Below are positions 53,774 through 62,775 of a DNA stretch of 64,000 nucleotides, piece after piece. The position numbers and the translations under genes are program-made. Where the stretch lies: positions 310,001 to 374,000 of the forward strand of contig JAFDWX010000004.1 of NCBI GenBank assembly GCA_018268255.1, written 5' to 3'. The notes beneath the pieces are model-generated. The model was not told the origin of the DNA, searched no databases, and saw nothing but the letters and a program-made list of their open reading frames with translations. This DNA is from Armatimonadota bacterium. Its GTDB lineage: Bacteria > Armatimonadota > Fimbriimonadia > Fimbriimonadales > Fimbriimonadaceae. Each line of letters begins with the position of its first letter. Within the stretch, counting starts at the first letter, position 1.

Positions 53774-54298
53774 CTACTCGGCAGAAAACGGCGCGGACTT
53801 CCCCATCCAGTCGATGTCGATTCCGTGCTCCATCAAGATCTCGGAAAGTTGTCCCACATGACCCTGAAGGTGACGCAAATTCATGATCTCCAGATCCAGT
53901 TTGTTCATCGTGGGCCGAAAATCACGTTCGCCATCGTACCAATGAAACCCGGTGCTTTCAGCCTCCCAGTCGAGGGCGTCCAGGGTTGGCTCCACCATCC
54001 GATCGATCTCATCCAGGTACGAGAGCATCTCCTCCCGAGTGTATGGGGAAACCACCGGTGGGTTTGCATCTTCCCAAAGGTCAGTCACCTGGTCTCGATG
54101 CTTTTCCCACGGCACATAATCCGCTTCCGCCTGGAGCATGTAGAGATGGGTGTAGAAAAGTGCATGATAGGCGATCCTCCACGGATTTCGAGGATGCTTG
54201 CCTCCTATCCACACGGATTCAGGACAAACCTCTACACATTGCCGAAGCATCTTGAGCCCAGCGTGATATTGACCTTTGATTGACCCGACAACATCCAT
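53774..54298 (-). CDS. DinB-family protein
   Basis: 174 residues, four-helix DinB/YfiT-like fold. Two His-containing helices typical of the metal site: YHALFYTHLYML (about 44-55) and NLRHLQGHVGQLSEIL near the C-terminus. Members are often thiol S-transferases or stress-linked hydrolases; the substrate is unknown. The ATG at 54298 is divergent from the exported-protein gene starting at 54352. The stop lies at the edge of palindromic repeat B. Confidence 0.83.
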   Translation of the reverse strand: MDVVGSIKGQYHAGLKMLRQCVEVCPESVWIGGKHPRNPWRIAYHALFYTHLYMLQAEADYVPWEKHRDQVTDLWEDANPPVVSPYTREEMLSYLDEIDRMVEPTLDALDWEAESTGFHWYDGERDFRPTMNKLDLEIMNLRHLQGHVGQLSEILMEHGIDIDWMGKSAPFSAE

Positions 54299-54351
54299 AC
54301 TCTTTGTCTTCCTGCGAGCATCTTACTCCGCCCGACCCTCGATCTCTCGTG

Positions 54352-55455
54352 ATGTACACTGAACTCGGAATGATCGGGCTTGTTCTATCCGTGTATCTGG
54401 GCCTCATCAGTCCGAATCCGATCGTTCTTCAGGATCGACTGGCTCGATCCGAGGGGATTGCCGTAACCGTCGAGGAATTCACTCGGCGTCTTCCAAAAGT
54501 CAAGGCGACCAAAAACGGGTTTTCCTTCCTTCGCCAACTTCCGATCGTCCGTGTTCCCACGAACTCACAATTTGGGCGGCTGGCCCCTTCGAGTGCCGAA
54601 ATCGAATCGAAGCTCGCCGCGTTCTCTTCCGTAATAGCCCTCCTGGACAAGGCCTCTGAACTCCACAAGGCACGATGGTCAACAGACTGGAAGCGGCCAA
54701 CTGAGCTTTATGCGGGTCTCCCGACGATCAAGGGCGGCTCAACGCTGCTTCTCCTTCGGGGCACCCTTCAAGCAAGAAGGGGCAACGTCGTCTCAGCTGT
54801 GAAAGACGCTAGACGGGTGGTTCACCTTGCAAACCAGTTGATGGACCAACCACTTGAGGAACCTCCCCGGGTTGGCCAGGAAATCCTGGACCTTGCGATT
54901 CGAGCAGTGGCGAGTTGGGCTGTTCTCTATCCTTCGCAACCTGCATTCACTAACCAACTGATCAGCATGGTCGACTCTTATCGTCCGGTCGATCCGCGGC
55001 TTTCGAGCGAGTACGACTACTTGGCCCTTACCTTATCCGCCTCCAGACTCGGGGCGCACACCAATGCGTCTGCTGGTGCCTTGGTCCGAGAAGGTGCTCG
55101 AATGCGTTGGAAAGCGCTAGCGATCTCCGGTGAGGACCAGCGCACGCTCTGGGAGGAAGCGAACGAGAAAATCCAATTGGGATTCACTCAAATGGGGCTG
55201 ACCACCTTTCACCCGCGAGATCTCGTCCGCTACGACCCTCCCACCGACGAGTCGGTTCAATTCGCGGCCAGAATGGCTGTCTATGAATGTGCTCAGGATG
55301 CGCTGATTCAATCGCCGAGACCAGAGACGTTCGATACGAGCAGTTACGAGGTGCCGGAAGGATGGACTCCTCTGCAATACACCTTTAGCGGCCGCACAAT
55401 GGAAATTTCCACAGCGTCAGGGCAAGGCCAGAAAGTGCTCTTCGTTATCCCATAA
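54352..55455 (+). CDS. Exported hypothetical protein
   Basis: 367 residues from the ATG at 54352. The hydrophobic N-terminus (LGMIGLVLSVYLGLISPNP) is a signal peptide or anchor; an ATG at 54370 (MIGLVLS) is also possible and lies nine bases after a TACACT -10. The remainder is helical with TPR-like spacing (LLLLRGTLQARRGNVVSAVKDARRVVHLANQL in outline). No family recognised. A shared terminator hairpin follows. Confidence 0.6.
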   Translation: MYTELGMIGLVLSVYLGLISPNPIVLQDRLARSEGIAVTVEEFTRRLPKVKATKNGFSFLRQLPIVRVPTNSQFGRLAPSSAEIESKLAAFSSVIALLDKASELHKARWSTDWKRPTELYAGLPTIKGGSTLLLLRGTLQARRGNVVSAVKDARRVVHLANQLMDQPLEEPPRVGQEILDLAIRAVASWAVLYPSQPAFTNQLISMVDSYRPVDPRLSSEYDYLALTLSASRLGAHTNASAGALVREGARMRWKALAISGEDQRTLWEEANEKIQLGFTQMGLTTFHPRDLVRYDPPTDESVQFAARMAVYECAQDALIQSPRPETFDTSSYEVPEGWTPLQYTFSGRTMEISTASGQGQKVLFVIP

Positions 55456-55463
55456 AGCAAAAA

Positions 55464-55489
55464 AGTGGCTTGGCGAAAGCCAAGCCACT
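55464..55489 (-). terminator. Rho-independent terminator
   Basis: Perfect 11-bp stem AGTGGCTTGGC/GCCAAGCCACT with a GAAA loop. On the minus strand it is followed by six T, terminating the PEP-CTERM gene at 55507; it may also serve the convergent gene ending at 55455. Confidence 0.92.
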
Positions 55490-55506
55490 CCTCCCTCCAA
55501 GGCGAT

Positions 55507-56088
55507 TTAAGCCTTTTTGCGTCGTCGAACCAATCCGGCCACACCAGCGGCGAGTACTGCCATCGTCGCTGGCTCTGGAACCACGGATCGAATGGGAATG
55601 GAGAAGTACTGCTCACCGGCAGTCTGGTTAGACCAAATGTGCCGAGCATCCGAAGAGATGCCGGAGAACGATCCCCAAACCATCGTGCCGTGCTTGCCGA
55701 GGTCCACCACGGGCTGGTAGTTGGATCCGAAGCCGGTAAGGCTCACCTTCCAGTCTGCGCCGTTCGTGAGCAGCGTATCCGTACCATTGCCGAACAAGAA
55801 TCCGCCGTCGCTTAAGGTCGCCTGACCCAAGATCATCGAGGGTGCGCCAAAAACGTCCCGCGCTTGGATATGAAGGTAATTGGTCACTCCGGGGGTCAGC
55901 GTGATGCTGCCGGTTTGCGCGCCAGCTTGCCAGGTTCCAGTCTGCTTGTTGAACAGTGTGCCCTGCACGCTGTCGTCGGTCGAAACATATGCTTCGAAAA
56001 AGTCATCCGCCACCATTGTCAAGGTGAGCTGGGTTGCGAACGCTCCAGATGCCAAAGCAGCAAATACGAAAAGTCCTACTCCTCTCAT
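55507..56088 (-). CDS. PEP-CTERM exported protein
   Basis: 193 residues from the ATG at 56088, chosen for the signal peptide MRGVGLFVFAALASGAFA and the promoter immediately upstream; the frame opens to 56163. The C-terminus VPEPATMAVLAAGVAGLVRRRKKA (in outline: VPEPATMA, hydrophobic stretch, RRRKKA) is a PEP-CTERM signal almost identical in form to that of the gene at 12591. The body is beta-rich with Thr and Gly. Function unknown. Confidence 0.85.
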   Translation of the reverse strand: MRGVGLFVFAALASGAFATQLTLTMVADDFFEAYVSTDDSVQGTLFNKQTGTWQAGAQTGSITLTPGVTNYLHIQARDVFGAPSMILGQATLSDGGFLFGNGTDTLLTNGADWKVSLTGFGSNYQPVVDLGKHGTMVWGSFSGISSDARHIWSNQTAGEQYFSIPIRSVVPEPATMAVLAAGVAGLVRRRKKA

Positions 56089-56097
56089 AACTTGGAA

Positions 56098-56126
56098 ATT
56101 GTACACGCTCTTAGCAACGCGAACAA
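56098..56126 (-). promoter_or_regulatory. Promoter of PEP-CTERM gene, near-leaderless
   Basis: On the minus strand -35 TTGTTC (56121-56126), a 17-bp spacer and -10 TACAAT (56098-56103) are nine bases before the ATG at 56088. Expected leader is 2-3 nt; no ribosome-binding site. Confidence 0.7.
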
Positions 56127-56231
56127 GGCATTTTTCATGGTTTGGCGAGATAATCCCACTCAAAATGTCACATTTCGCAAATTTGCCGGGATGCTTTTCA
56201 TGCGGTTGGAGGGCTCTGGTAAGGTTACGGT

Positions 56232-57179
56232 GTGATTACACTTCTCGCTGCAAGCCTGCTCTTGGGATTCGCCGATGGCCCGATCGAACCATTGCGCATG
56301 CGCGCAACAGAGGCCACAAAATTGACGGATTCCCGAGCTCAATACGCGGAGTTCGAGTCAATCCAAATTGATGTCCTTAAGCTAATCAGCGAGGATGCTC
56401 TGAAGTCGGGTGCCGAACTCCGCAAAGCCGCCGAGTGTCTGGACTACAGCGCGCAGCGATATCCGCACATGCAAGTGCAATACGAGTTACTGCTTTCTGC
56501 AGCCTCTTTGGAGGACGCCCAAGCCCAAACAGAATTGGGCAAGATCTGGGACAAGCTCCTAGTGACCATGGGTCGATACAGGCGGCTCGGAGTCGAAAAG
56601 ATGGACCTTCCGTTTGGTGGAGAAAGATATCGTGTCGTCGCCACGTCCAAAGCGATCCGTGGTGTTTACGGTAACCCGGTTGAGGCTCAGAAAATTGCGG
56701 AGAAGTCGAAGGACAACCCTGAGATCAAGAAGATCGTCGACGCAGACCAGGCTGCAAGGCAAGGCGATTGGAGCAAGATGAAGGCTGCGGACTTTGAGCG
56801 AATCGCCAAGGACGATGCCGCACGACTTAGGAGGATCCTTGCGATAATCCGTGACGGTCAGCTTCTGACAGCGAATGATTTTGCCCGTGCCGGGCTGGTC
56901 TGTCAACACGGCGAGCTTTTCGAACACTACGCGCTTGCCCACGAGCTCAGCGTGTGCGCTATGCTCCTCGGGGACAAATCAGCCTCTTGGCTGGCGGGAG
57001 CTTCTTACGACCGCATGCTCGACCACTCGGGCCATCCCCAGCGGTTTGCCACCCAGTATTGGATCGCCAACAACAAATACACCCTCAGCACGTACGATCC
57101 AAAGTGGATCAACGACACGGAGCGAAAAGCTGTAGTCCATGTCACCCTCGATGAAGCGATCAACCGCAAGTGGGACTAA
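56232..57179 (+). CDS. Exported hypothetical protein
   Basis: 315 residues. The GTG at 56232 opens a short signal peptide (MITLLAASLLLGFADG). The remainder is helical and charged, with TPR-like stretches (QYELLLSAASLEDAQAQTELGKIWDKL in outline). An extended -10 TGG-TAAGGT (56219-56224) is seven bases before the start, suggesting a leaderless message. Not recognised; divergent from the PEP-CTERM gene. Confidence 0.6.
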   Translation: MITLLAASLLLGFADGPIEPLRMRATEATKLTDSRAQYAEFESIQIDVLKLISEDALKSGAELRKAAECLDYSAQRYPHMQVQYELLLSAASLEDAQAQTELGKIWDKLLVTMGRYRRLGVEKMDLPFGGERYRVVATSKAIRGVYGNPVEAQKIAEKSKDNPEIKKIVDADQAARQGDWSKMKAADFERIAKDDAARLRRILAIIRDGQLLTANDFARAGLVCQHGELFEHYALAHELSVCAMLLGDKSASWLAGASYDRMLDHSGHPQRFATQYWIANNKYTLSTYDPKWINDTERKAVVHVTLDEAINRKWD

Positions 57180-57277
57180 CTTCCATTTTCAAAATGCTCC
57201 AACGTTATTAGCTCCTGGGGCGAAGCTCCTATCAGAAATTCCCATTCCAGGAAGCCCTCATCTTTCTGGCGGACGCT

Positions 57278-57874
57278 CTACCTTGTTGCATCCATTCTCC
57301 CCAATTGCCGGGCTTGGCCCAACCACTGGTTCCGCAGGGAATCCGACGACTTGCGAACTTCGCAAAACTGAACAGGCTTTCTAACTTTGAATCCGCAGAA
57401 CCAAAGTGTTGCCCATTGGAGCCACGTAGTGCTCGACCGTCGATACACCCACCGATGCCACCACGCTGGAGAATCCATCGTCACCATAATCCGCGCAGAC
57501 CTTCCTTTCAGCAGCCCCTCCGGGAACCCGTTCGACTTGTACCGATAGGCATATCCGGTCAACAGCACTCGATCACAGAAAGCTTTGAGGATCGCCGGAG
57601 AGGATCCCCACCACACCGGGTAGGCAATGACGAGCGTATCGGCGTTCTTGATGGATGCTTGGATTTCGGTGATTGCAGGCTCGACCTCAGAAACGGTTCT
57701 GGGATCTTCTAACCACGCTGCGTCAAGCTCGGATAGACGAACAAATTCAACTTGGGCTCCAGCCGAACGTGCACCCTCGGCGTATTCGGTTGCCAATGCA
57801 TCGCACAAGGATCCAGTTGTTGGATGTCCCATAATGACGAGAATCTTGCTACTCTTAACTTCACTTGATGGCAT
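57278..57874 (-). CDS. Flavodoxin-fold NAD(P)H oxidoreductase
   Basis: 198 residues from the ATG at 57874. Flavodoxin-like fold of the NAD(P)H:quinone reductase/MdaB/KefF type: ILVIMGHPTTGSLCDALA for FMN phosphate binding, and AYPVWWGSSPAILKAFCDRVLL as the family core. Reduces quinones or related electrophiles with two electrons. A longer start at 57955 runs into the divergent regulator's promoter and is rejected. A 21-bp palindrome sits directly on its start; the divergent TetR gene is its likely controller. Confidence 0.88.
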   Translation of the reverse strand: MPSSEVKSSKILVIMGHPTTGSLCDALATEYAEGARSAGAQVEFVRLSELDAAWLEDPRTVSEVEPAITEIQASIKNADTLVIAYPVWWGSSPAILKAFCDRVLLTGYAYRYKSNGFPEGLLKGRSARIMVTMDSPAWWHRWVYRRSSTTWLQWATLWFCGFKVRKPVQFCEVRKSSDSLRNQWLGQARQLGRMDATR

Positions 57875-57895
57875 AATGTAAGCATAGCATACATT
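57875..57895. promoter_or_regulatory. 21-bp palindrome, putative TetR operator
   Basis: AATGTAAGC and GCATACATT (8 of 9 paired) flank an ATA centre. It abuts the ATG of the oxidoreductase and lies in the gap between it and the divergent TetR-family gene. TetR operators are usually such short palindromes between divergent genes. Confidence 0.65.
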
Positions 57896-57913
57896 TCCTT
57901 CAATAAGTATGCG

Positions 57914-58495
57914 GTGATTACATATATGCGCAAAGACCCAGAAAAATACCGGCACGGTGATCTCGCCAACGCATTGGTTTTGGATGCGCTGGAGCTGATC
58001 AAGGAGCGACCTGCAGAAGAGCTGAGTCTCCGGGAGTTAGCTGAAAGAGCAGGCGTAAGTCCCCGTGCGCCCTATGTGCACTTCCCCTCTAAGGCGGACT
58101 TGCTTCGGGCCGTAACGCGCAGGGGATTCGAAATTCTGGCAGAGGAATCGAAAGCGGCCGGATTCGATCTTGTTCGGCTGGGGGAAGTCTATGTGGAATT
58201 CGCGTCCAAAAACCCCCATCTTTATCGCCTGATGTTTGCAGGCAACCACTTCGATCCGCTGGCTGAGCGAGTGCCGGACGACTCGTATTCTCACCTTATT
58301 GCCGCAATCAGGCACAATTCGACTGGAATCAGCGAAGAGGAGTGCGCCGTCGCAGGATTGGCGCTCTGGTCTTTGGTCCATGGATTTGCCGATTTGCAAC
58401 TGGAAGGGTTGGTGACCGATACCCATGGCCCGGCGCCAAAGATCAAAGAGATGGTGATGGGAATCGCAAAAATTGCCTCAGCGCTAGATCAATAG
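57914..58495 (+). CDS. TetR-family transcriptional regulator
   Basis: 193 residues from the GTG at 57914; an ATG four codons later (MRKDPEKY) is equally likely. The N-terminal helix-turn-helix is LSLRELAERAGVSPRAPYVHFPSKADLLRAV (about 39-69, in outline), and the C-terminal ligand domain is of the WHG-type with ALWSLVHGFADLQLEG. Likely represses the divergent flavodoxin-fold oxidoreductase and itself; the inducer is unknown. Confidence 0.9.
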   Translation: MITYMRKDPEKYRHGDLANALVLDALELIKERPAEELSLRELAERAGVSPRAPYVHFPSKADLLRAVTRRGFEILAEESKAAGFDLVRLGEVYVEFASKNPHLYRLMFAGNHFDPLAERVPDDSYSHLIAAIRHNSTGISEEECAVAGLALWSLVHGFADLQLEGLVTDTHGPAPKIKEMVMGIAKIASALDQ

Positions 58496-58511
58496 AGAGT
58501 GAGATAGAGTC

Positions 58512-59309
58512 ATGAAGGCACTCAAATCTGTAATTCGAAAATTGGTGCCTTTTGGTGTGAGAGTCGCCTGGGTAAGGCGTCGGGAATCGCGCGCGTACGA
58601 GGTTGAACATTCTGGATTTGTGCTACCCAGGGCTGGCGCTTCGGACTTCCCTATTGTCATCGCCGAGCACCGGTCTCCCCTGAGACGTCCTGGAACCACT
58701 TACGACGAAACGCTGCAAGTCGGTAAGGAAACCAACGTTGCGCGTGCCGCTAAGGCGATCGATGGAACTGTGATCGAACCTAGACAAGTCTTTTCCTACC
58801 ACCACACGGTAGGTGCACCAACCCAAGAACGAGGGTTTGTGCATGGCGCGGAATTGCACGATGGCGATCTCAAGCCCGGAATCGGCGGCGGATGCTGTCA
58901 GGTTTCGAACCTGCTCTACGTCCTTTCGCTTTTGGCGGGCGGAGAGATCGTGGAGCGACACCGGCACGGATTCGATCTGTTCCCAGACTCGGAGCGCACC
59001 GTTCCTTTTGGCTGCGGAGCGACGATCTTCTTTCCACATCGCGACTTGAGATTCCGTAACCTACTGGACCAGAAGCTCATGATCTCACTGGCCATCGAGG
59101 ATGGTTTTCTGGTGGGCCGAATGCGTAGCGACAAGCCGTGCCACGCTCGATATGAGCTATTCGAGATGGAAGGAACCATCCGCGAATGCAACGGAAGGTG
59201 GGTTCGCGAAAATCGGGTGGGAAGGCGAACCATACAGCCTGGCACTGAACCCGCTGTTGAGGAAGTCGCCCACAATATTGCAACATGCCTGTACGATCCA
59301 AGGAGTTAG
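58512..59309 (+). CDS. VanW-family protein
   Basis: 265 residues. The VanW core is clear: FSYHHTVGAPTQERGF and GIGGGCCQVSNLLYVLSLLAGGEIVERHRHGF (about 124-155, in outline). VanW was first noted in vancomycin-resistance clusters, but its function is unknown and most copies have no link to resistance. No signal peptide is obvious. It starts 16 nt after the TetR gene and may be co-transcribed. Confidence 0.85.
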   Translation: MKALKSVIRKLVPFGVRVAWVRRRESRAYEVEHSGFVLPRAGASDFPIVIAEHRSPLRRPGTTYDETLQVGKETNVARAAKAIDGTVIEPRQVFSYHHTVGAPTQERGFVHGAELHDGDLKPGIGGGCCQVSNLLYVLSLLAGGEIVERHRHGFDLFPDSERTVPFGCGATIFFPHRDLRFRNLLDQKLMISLAIEDGFLVGRMRSDKPCHARYELFEMEGTIRECNGRWVRENRVGRRTIQPGTEPAVEEVAHNIATCLYDPRS

Positions 59310-59322
59310 TGAGCTGTGAGCA

Positions 59323-59664
59323 ATGCCCAAACCTGAATCTGTTGATGCATATTTTGATTCGATCCAGTGGACCGAGGGCAAAGAAGCTCTTACGATCCTT
59401 CGTCAGCAGATCAAACTACTGGCACCCGATGCAATTGAGGTGATCAGCTACAGCATGCCTGCGTTCAAACTTGGTAAGAACATCCTCTACTACGCCGCCT
59501 TCAAAAATCATCTATCGCTCTTTCCTGCGATGGATTTTGACTATCTATTACCGAAGCTTGAAGGTTACAAAATCAGCAAAGGAACAATCCAGTTCTCTCC
59601 CTCGAAACCAATTCCAGGCGACGTTTTAAAGGAAATAGTCTTGGCAAAATTTGCAAGGCATTAA
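59323..59664 (+). CDS. DUF1801-family protein
   Basis: 113 residues. DUF1801/YdhG-like: LRQQIKLLAPDAIEVISYSMPAFKLGKNILYYAAFKNHLSLFP (in outline) and ISKGTIQFSPSKPIP are the family signature. Related to frataxin-like folds; the role is unproved. Starts 13 nt after VanW. The stop overlaps the convergent membrane-protein gene. Confidence 0.87.
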   Translation: MPKPESVDAYFDSIQWTEGKEALTILRQQIKLLAPDAIEVISYSMPAFKLGKNILYYAAFKNHLSLFPAMDFDYLLPKLEGYKISKGTIQFSPSKPIPGDVLKEIVLAKFARH

Positions 59665-60137
59665 GAAATGACTGGGGACCGCATCATCGCCGCTCCTGCT
59701 AGGCTCAGCATCAGCACGAGATAAACCAGAAGAAGTGCGCCTCGAGAAATGACGTTTTCGAAGCCCGGCGTCAATCGCTTTGGCACCACGTGAAAATCAA
59801 CTATAAAAGCAACAACAGTCACGACCAAGGCGACGATCGAGTTTCCCATTAGGTCGCTCGTACTCACCTTTGTGGTCGCCAGAATAATTTCCATCAAAAT
59901 CGCCCAGCCAAACAAAGCCGCGAAGTTTAGGATCAACCCTATGCCTGTGTGCTTGAAGCTGAGATTCTTCAATCCCAAGACACTCTCTCCAAACACGATA
60001 TGGCTGATAGCGTTGATGGGCTGAGGTGCGGCTTTCCGCTCAAAAGTGGCGAAAAGTATGAGCGCGACGGTCGTCGCCAAAAACGCCGAAAGGCTCATCC
60101 AAAGGACATTGGAAAATGCTGTTGCCCACAAGAACAT
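59661..60137 (-). CDS. Four-helix membrane protein
   Basis: 158 residues. Four hydrophobic segments at about 8-30, 66-86, 95-118 and 133-152. Contains NAISHIVFGE and KHTGIGLILNFAALFGWAI, patterns conserved among small uncharacterised membrane proteins. No function inferred. Convergent with the DUF1801 gene (4-nt overlap). Confidence 0.65.
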   Translation of the reverse strand: MFLWATAFSNVLWMSLSAFLATTVALILFATFERKAAPQPINAISHIVFGESVLGLKNLSFKHTGIGLILNFAALFGWAILMEIILATTKVSTSDLMGNSIVALVVTVVAFIVDFHVVPKRLTPGFENVISRGALLLVYLVLMLSLAGAAMMRSPVIS

Positions 60138-60180
60138 ATGATGTACAACGACTAATCTGGAGGAACATCAGCCTTGGCAT

Positions 60181-60621
60181 TCAGATAAAGGTCGCCGCAA
60201 TCTGGAGGAAGAATCCGAGGGTGAAGAACCCGGCTCCCACCATTCCCAAGGTTCGCCGGAGTAGTTCGTCGGTGGAAACATGTTGAATGAACTTGGGAAC
60301 CCAAACCCGGTGAATTCGGCGAGCAAGAAAATACAGAGGAATCAGGAGAATCACGCTCTCGACTACGGCCCAGCTCAGCCGGTGCAACCAATGGAGGCTC
60401 TCTCTGAGGAATAAGGACCACACGACCGAAAACACTCCAAGGCTGAGCACCAGAAAGATCGACGAACCTAGAAAGGTTGCCATCCCTTTCCCAAGCCGAC
60501 GTAAGTTGTGTTCTCCAAGGATCTCAGGTGCCACTAGCCAAAAGGCAAGATACTGGAGTATCAACCCAAGTCGGTCCATCCATAGGTGAAGCGTGGAGAG
60601 CGGCATTTCACCATGTTTCAA
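60181..60621 (-). CDS. Membrane protein
   Basis: 146 residues. Hydrophobic segments at about 15-35, 50-70, 83-100 and 122-146. Not recognised. It lies between the small membrane gene at 59661 and the DUF779 gene, all on the minus strand. Confidence 0.6.
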   Translation of the reverse strand: MKHGEMPLSTLHLWMDRLGLILQYLAFWLVAPEILGEHNLRRLGKGMATFLGSSIFLVLSLGVFSVVWSLFLRESLHWLHRLSWAVVESVILLIPLYFLARRIHRVWVPKFIQHVSTDELLRRTLGMVGAGFFTLGFFLQIAATFI

Positions 60622-60647
60622 CCGCTCCTTTTCGCGTTAAGTTGCCG

Positions 60648-61049
60648 TTACGGAGCGCTGGTCCTGGGCAGCGGACAGGCACCTTCCTCGCCGAAAAGCC
60701 TGCTCCGGGTCAAAAAGCGCTTTCCTTCTGGCGCGTCGAGCGAGAACCCGGACCCTCTGCCATCCACCACGTCGATGATCAGTTGGGTGTGTTGCCAATG
60801 CTCGAACTGCGCCGCGCCAATGTAGAACGGTTGCTCCCCAATTTCGCCGAGAAGGACATCACTGCCTCCAGTTTTGAATTCGTCTCGGGGGTAGCACATG
60901 GGCGCGCTGCCGTCGCAGCATCCCCCGGATTGGTGGAACATAACGGGGCCGTGCTTCGCGACGAGCAACTGAATCAGCTCCAGGGCCGACTCAGTTGCTA
61001 CAACGCGAGGCTCACCGCCTTGCTCAGAAGAATCCGAGTTTGTTCTCAT
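60648..61049 (-). CDS. DUF779 protein, aldehyde-dehydrogenase accessory
   Basis: 133 residues. DUF779 signature: [40 protein letters not shown] and [21 protein letters not shown] (in outline). Members are regularly encoded with NAD-dependent aldehyde dehydrogenases of the acetaldehyde type. It overlaps the upstream aldehyde dehydrogenase gene by 26 nt. Exact role is unknown. Confidence 0.9.
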   Translation of the reverse strand: MRTNSDSSEQGGEPRVVATESALELIQLLVAKHGPVMFHQSGGCCDGSAPMCYPRDEFKTGGSDVLLGEIGEQPFYIGAAQFEHWQHTQLIIDVVDGRGSGFSLDAPEGKRFLTRSRLFGEEGACPLPRTSAP

Positions 61050-62544
61050 CGTAACTGACGAGCAGGTTCTTGGTCTGCTGATAGTGATTCAGCATCATCT
61101 TGTGGGTCTCTCGCCCGATGCCCGATTGCTTGTAACCACCAAAAGCCGCGTGGGCGGGATACAGGTGATAGCAGTTGGTCCAGACACGGCCTGCCTGGAT
61201 TCCACGGCCGAAACGGAACGCCCGGTTCATATCCCGCGTCCATACTCCCGCTCCCAATCCGTACAAAGTGTCGTTGGCAATCGCCATGGCATCTTCTTCG
61301 TTTCCAAAGCTCGTTACGGAAACGACCGGACCAAAGATCTCCTCTTGGAAGATCCGCATTTTGTTTTGGCCCTCAAAAATGGTCGGTTTGACGTAGTAGC
61401 CCTCGGCCAAGTCTCCGCCCAAGCGATTGCGCTCTCCACCAAGCAGCACCTTAGCTCCTTCTTGCTTGCCGATATCCATGTAGGAGAGGATCTTCTCGAG
61501 TTGATCATTGGAAGCCTGTGCGCCCACCATCGTATCCGTATCGAGCGGGTTCCCTTGTGTGTAGCTCCCGACCCGTGCGATTGCCTTCGCCATAAAGTCA
61601 TCGTAAAACGACTTCTGCACAAGTGCGCGTGAAGGGCAGGTACAGACTTCGCCTTGGTTCAACGCGAACAGACCGAAGCCTTCGAGAGACTTGTCGGCAA
61701 AGGCATCATCTTTGGCGAAGCAGTCATCAAAAAAGATGTTGGGTGATTTGCCGCCCAGTTCAAGCGTGACCGGGATGATGTTCTCGGACGCGTACTGCAT
61801 GATCAATCGCCCGGTGGTGGTTTCTCCTGTAAAGGCAATTTTGGCGATTCGCTTATTGCTGGCCAGAGGCTTGCCTGCTTCCAACCCGAAGCCATTGACG
61901 ATATTGAGAACCCCGGCCGGAAGAAGATCGGCAACAAGTTCCATCACCTTGAGAATGCTCCAGGGCGTTTGTTCGGCGGGTTTCAGCACGACGCAGTTCC
62001 CGGCAGCAAGCGCGGGTGCCAGCTTCCATGCCGCCATCAGAATTGGGAAATTCCAAGGAATGATCTGCCCGACGACGCCCAAAGGCTCGTGGAAATGATA
62101 GGCGACCGTGTTTTGGTCAAGCTCGCCGAGTGTTCCCTCTTGCGCGCGGATACAGCTCGCGAAGTACCTGAAGTGATCAATGGCCAAAGGTAGGTCCGCG
62201 ACCAACGTCTCGCGGACAGCTTTGCCGTTATCCCACGTCTCGACGACCGCCAGCATCTCGAGGTTTGCCTCCATGCGGTCGGCGATTTTGTTGAGAATGG
62301 CCGCGCGAGCAGCGACCGACGTATTTCCCCAACCCGCCTTGGCTTTGTGGGCGGCGTCGAGGGCGAGTTCGATGTCCTCGCTTGTGGATCTCGGAATTTC
62401 GCAGAATTCCTTGCCCGTTACAGGGGTGATATTGGCGAAGTACTGACCTTTGACCGGGGCAACCCATTCACCACCGATGAAGTTGGCATAGCGGGATTCG
62501 CACTTGACGAGAGAACCGTTCTGGTTAGGCTGAGCATAGACCAT
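61024..62544 (-). CDS. NAD-dependent aldehyde dehydrogenase (AldB/ExaC type)
   Basis: 506 residues from the ATG at 62544 ([11 protein letters not shown]), chosen because GGAG lies nine bases upstream; starts at 62571 and 62559 are also in frame. Catalyses oxidation of acetaldehyde or other aldehydes. Seen are [21 protein letters not shown] with the catalytic Glu, [20 protein letters not shown] with the nucleophile Cys in VCTCPS, and [10 protein letters not shown]. The DUF779 gene follows and overlaps it. Confidence 0.95.
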   Translation of the reverse strand: MVYAQPNQNGSLVKCESRYANFIGGEWVAPVKGQYFANITPVTGKEFCEIPRSTSEDIELALDAAHKAKAGWGNTSVAARAAILNKIADRMEANLEMLAVVETWDNGKAVRETLVADLPLAIDHFRYFASCIRAQEGTLGELDQNTVAYHFHEPLGVVGQIIPWNFPILMAAWKLAPALAAGNCVVLKPAEQTPWSILKVMELVADLLPAGVLNIVNGFGLEAGKPLASNKRIAKIAFTGETTTGRLIMQYASENIIPVTLELGGKSPNIFFDDCFAKDDAFADKSLEGFGLFALNQGEVCTCPSRALVQKSFYDDFMAKAIARVGSYTQGNPLDTDTMVGAQASNDQLEKILSYMDIGKQEGAKVLLGGERNRLGGDLAEGYYVKPTIFEGQNKMRIFQEEIFGPVVSVTSFGNEEDAMAIANDTLYGLGAGVWTRDMNRAFRFGRGIQAGRVWTNCYHLYPAHAAFGGYKQSGIGRETHKMMLNHYQQTKNLLVSYDENKLGFF

Positions 62545-62757
62545 GTTTCTGAACTCCATTGTTCGGGGCATTGGACCCCAAGGATAAATGCCACCCTACC
62601 CCAAAAGGTAGTTTTTGTCACTCCGGAGCCCATAAACTACGATCTCGTCATCTTCCGCCACTAATAACAACTTGAGTTTGGAAGCGCACAACAAGACCCC
62701 ACGCATACTTGCGCTGATTTTCACAATTCTTAGACTATCATTTTGCAGTTGCCATCT

Positions 62758-62766
62758 TGGTAGAAT
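62758..62766 (+). promoter_or_regulatory. Extended -10 of the papain-family lipoprotein gene
   Basis: TGG is directly followed by TAGAAT (62761-62766). The ATG at 62776 is nine bases on. No clear -35; an extended -10, as seen for apt, is the best reading. Confidence 0.55.
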
Positions 62767-62775
62767 TCATCGATC

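Noticed and set aside
58512-59309. VanW as evidence of glycopeptide resistance
   Set aside because: No vanA/H/X-type genes are nearby and VanW proteins are common without resistance.
62596-62616. CTACC/GGTAG hairpin followed by TTTTT on the plus strand
   Set aside because: Looks like a terminator, but no plus-strand gene lies upstream for 2.9 kb; it lies in the leader side of the aldehyde dehydrogenase gene. Too weak to list as a terminator.
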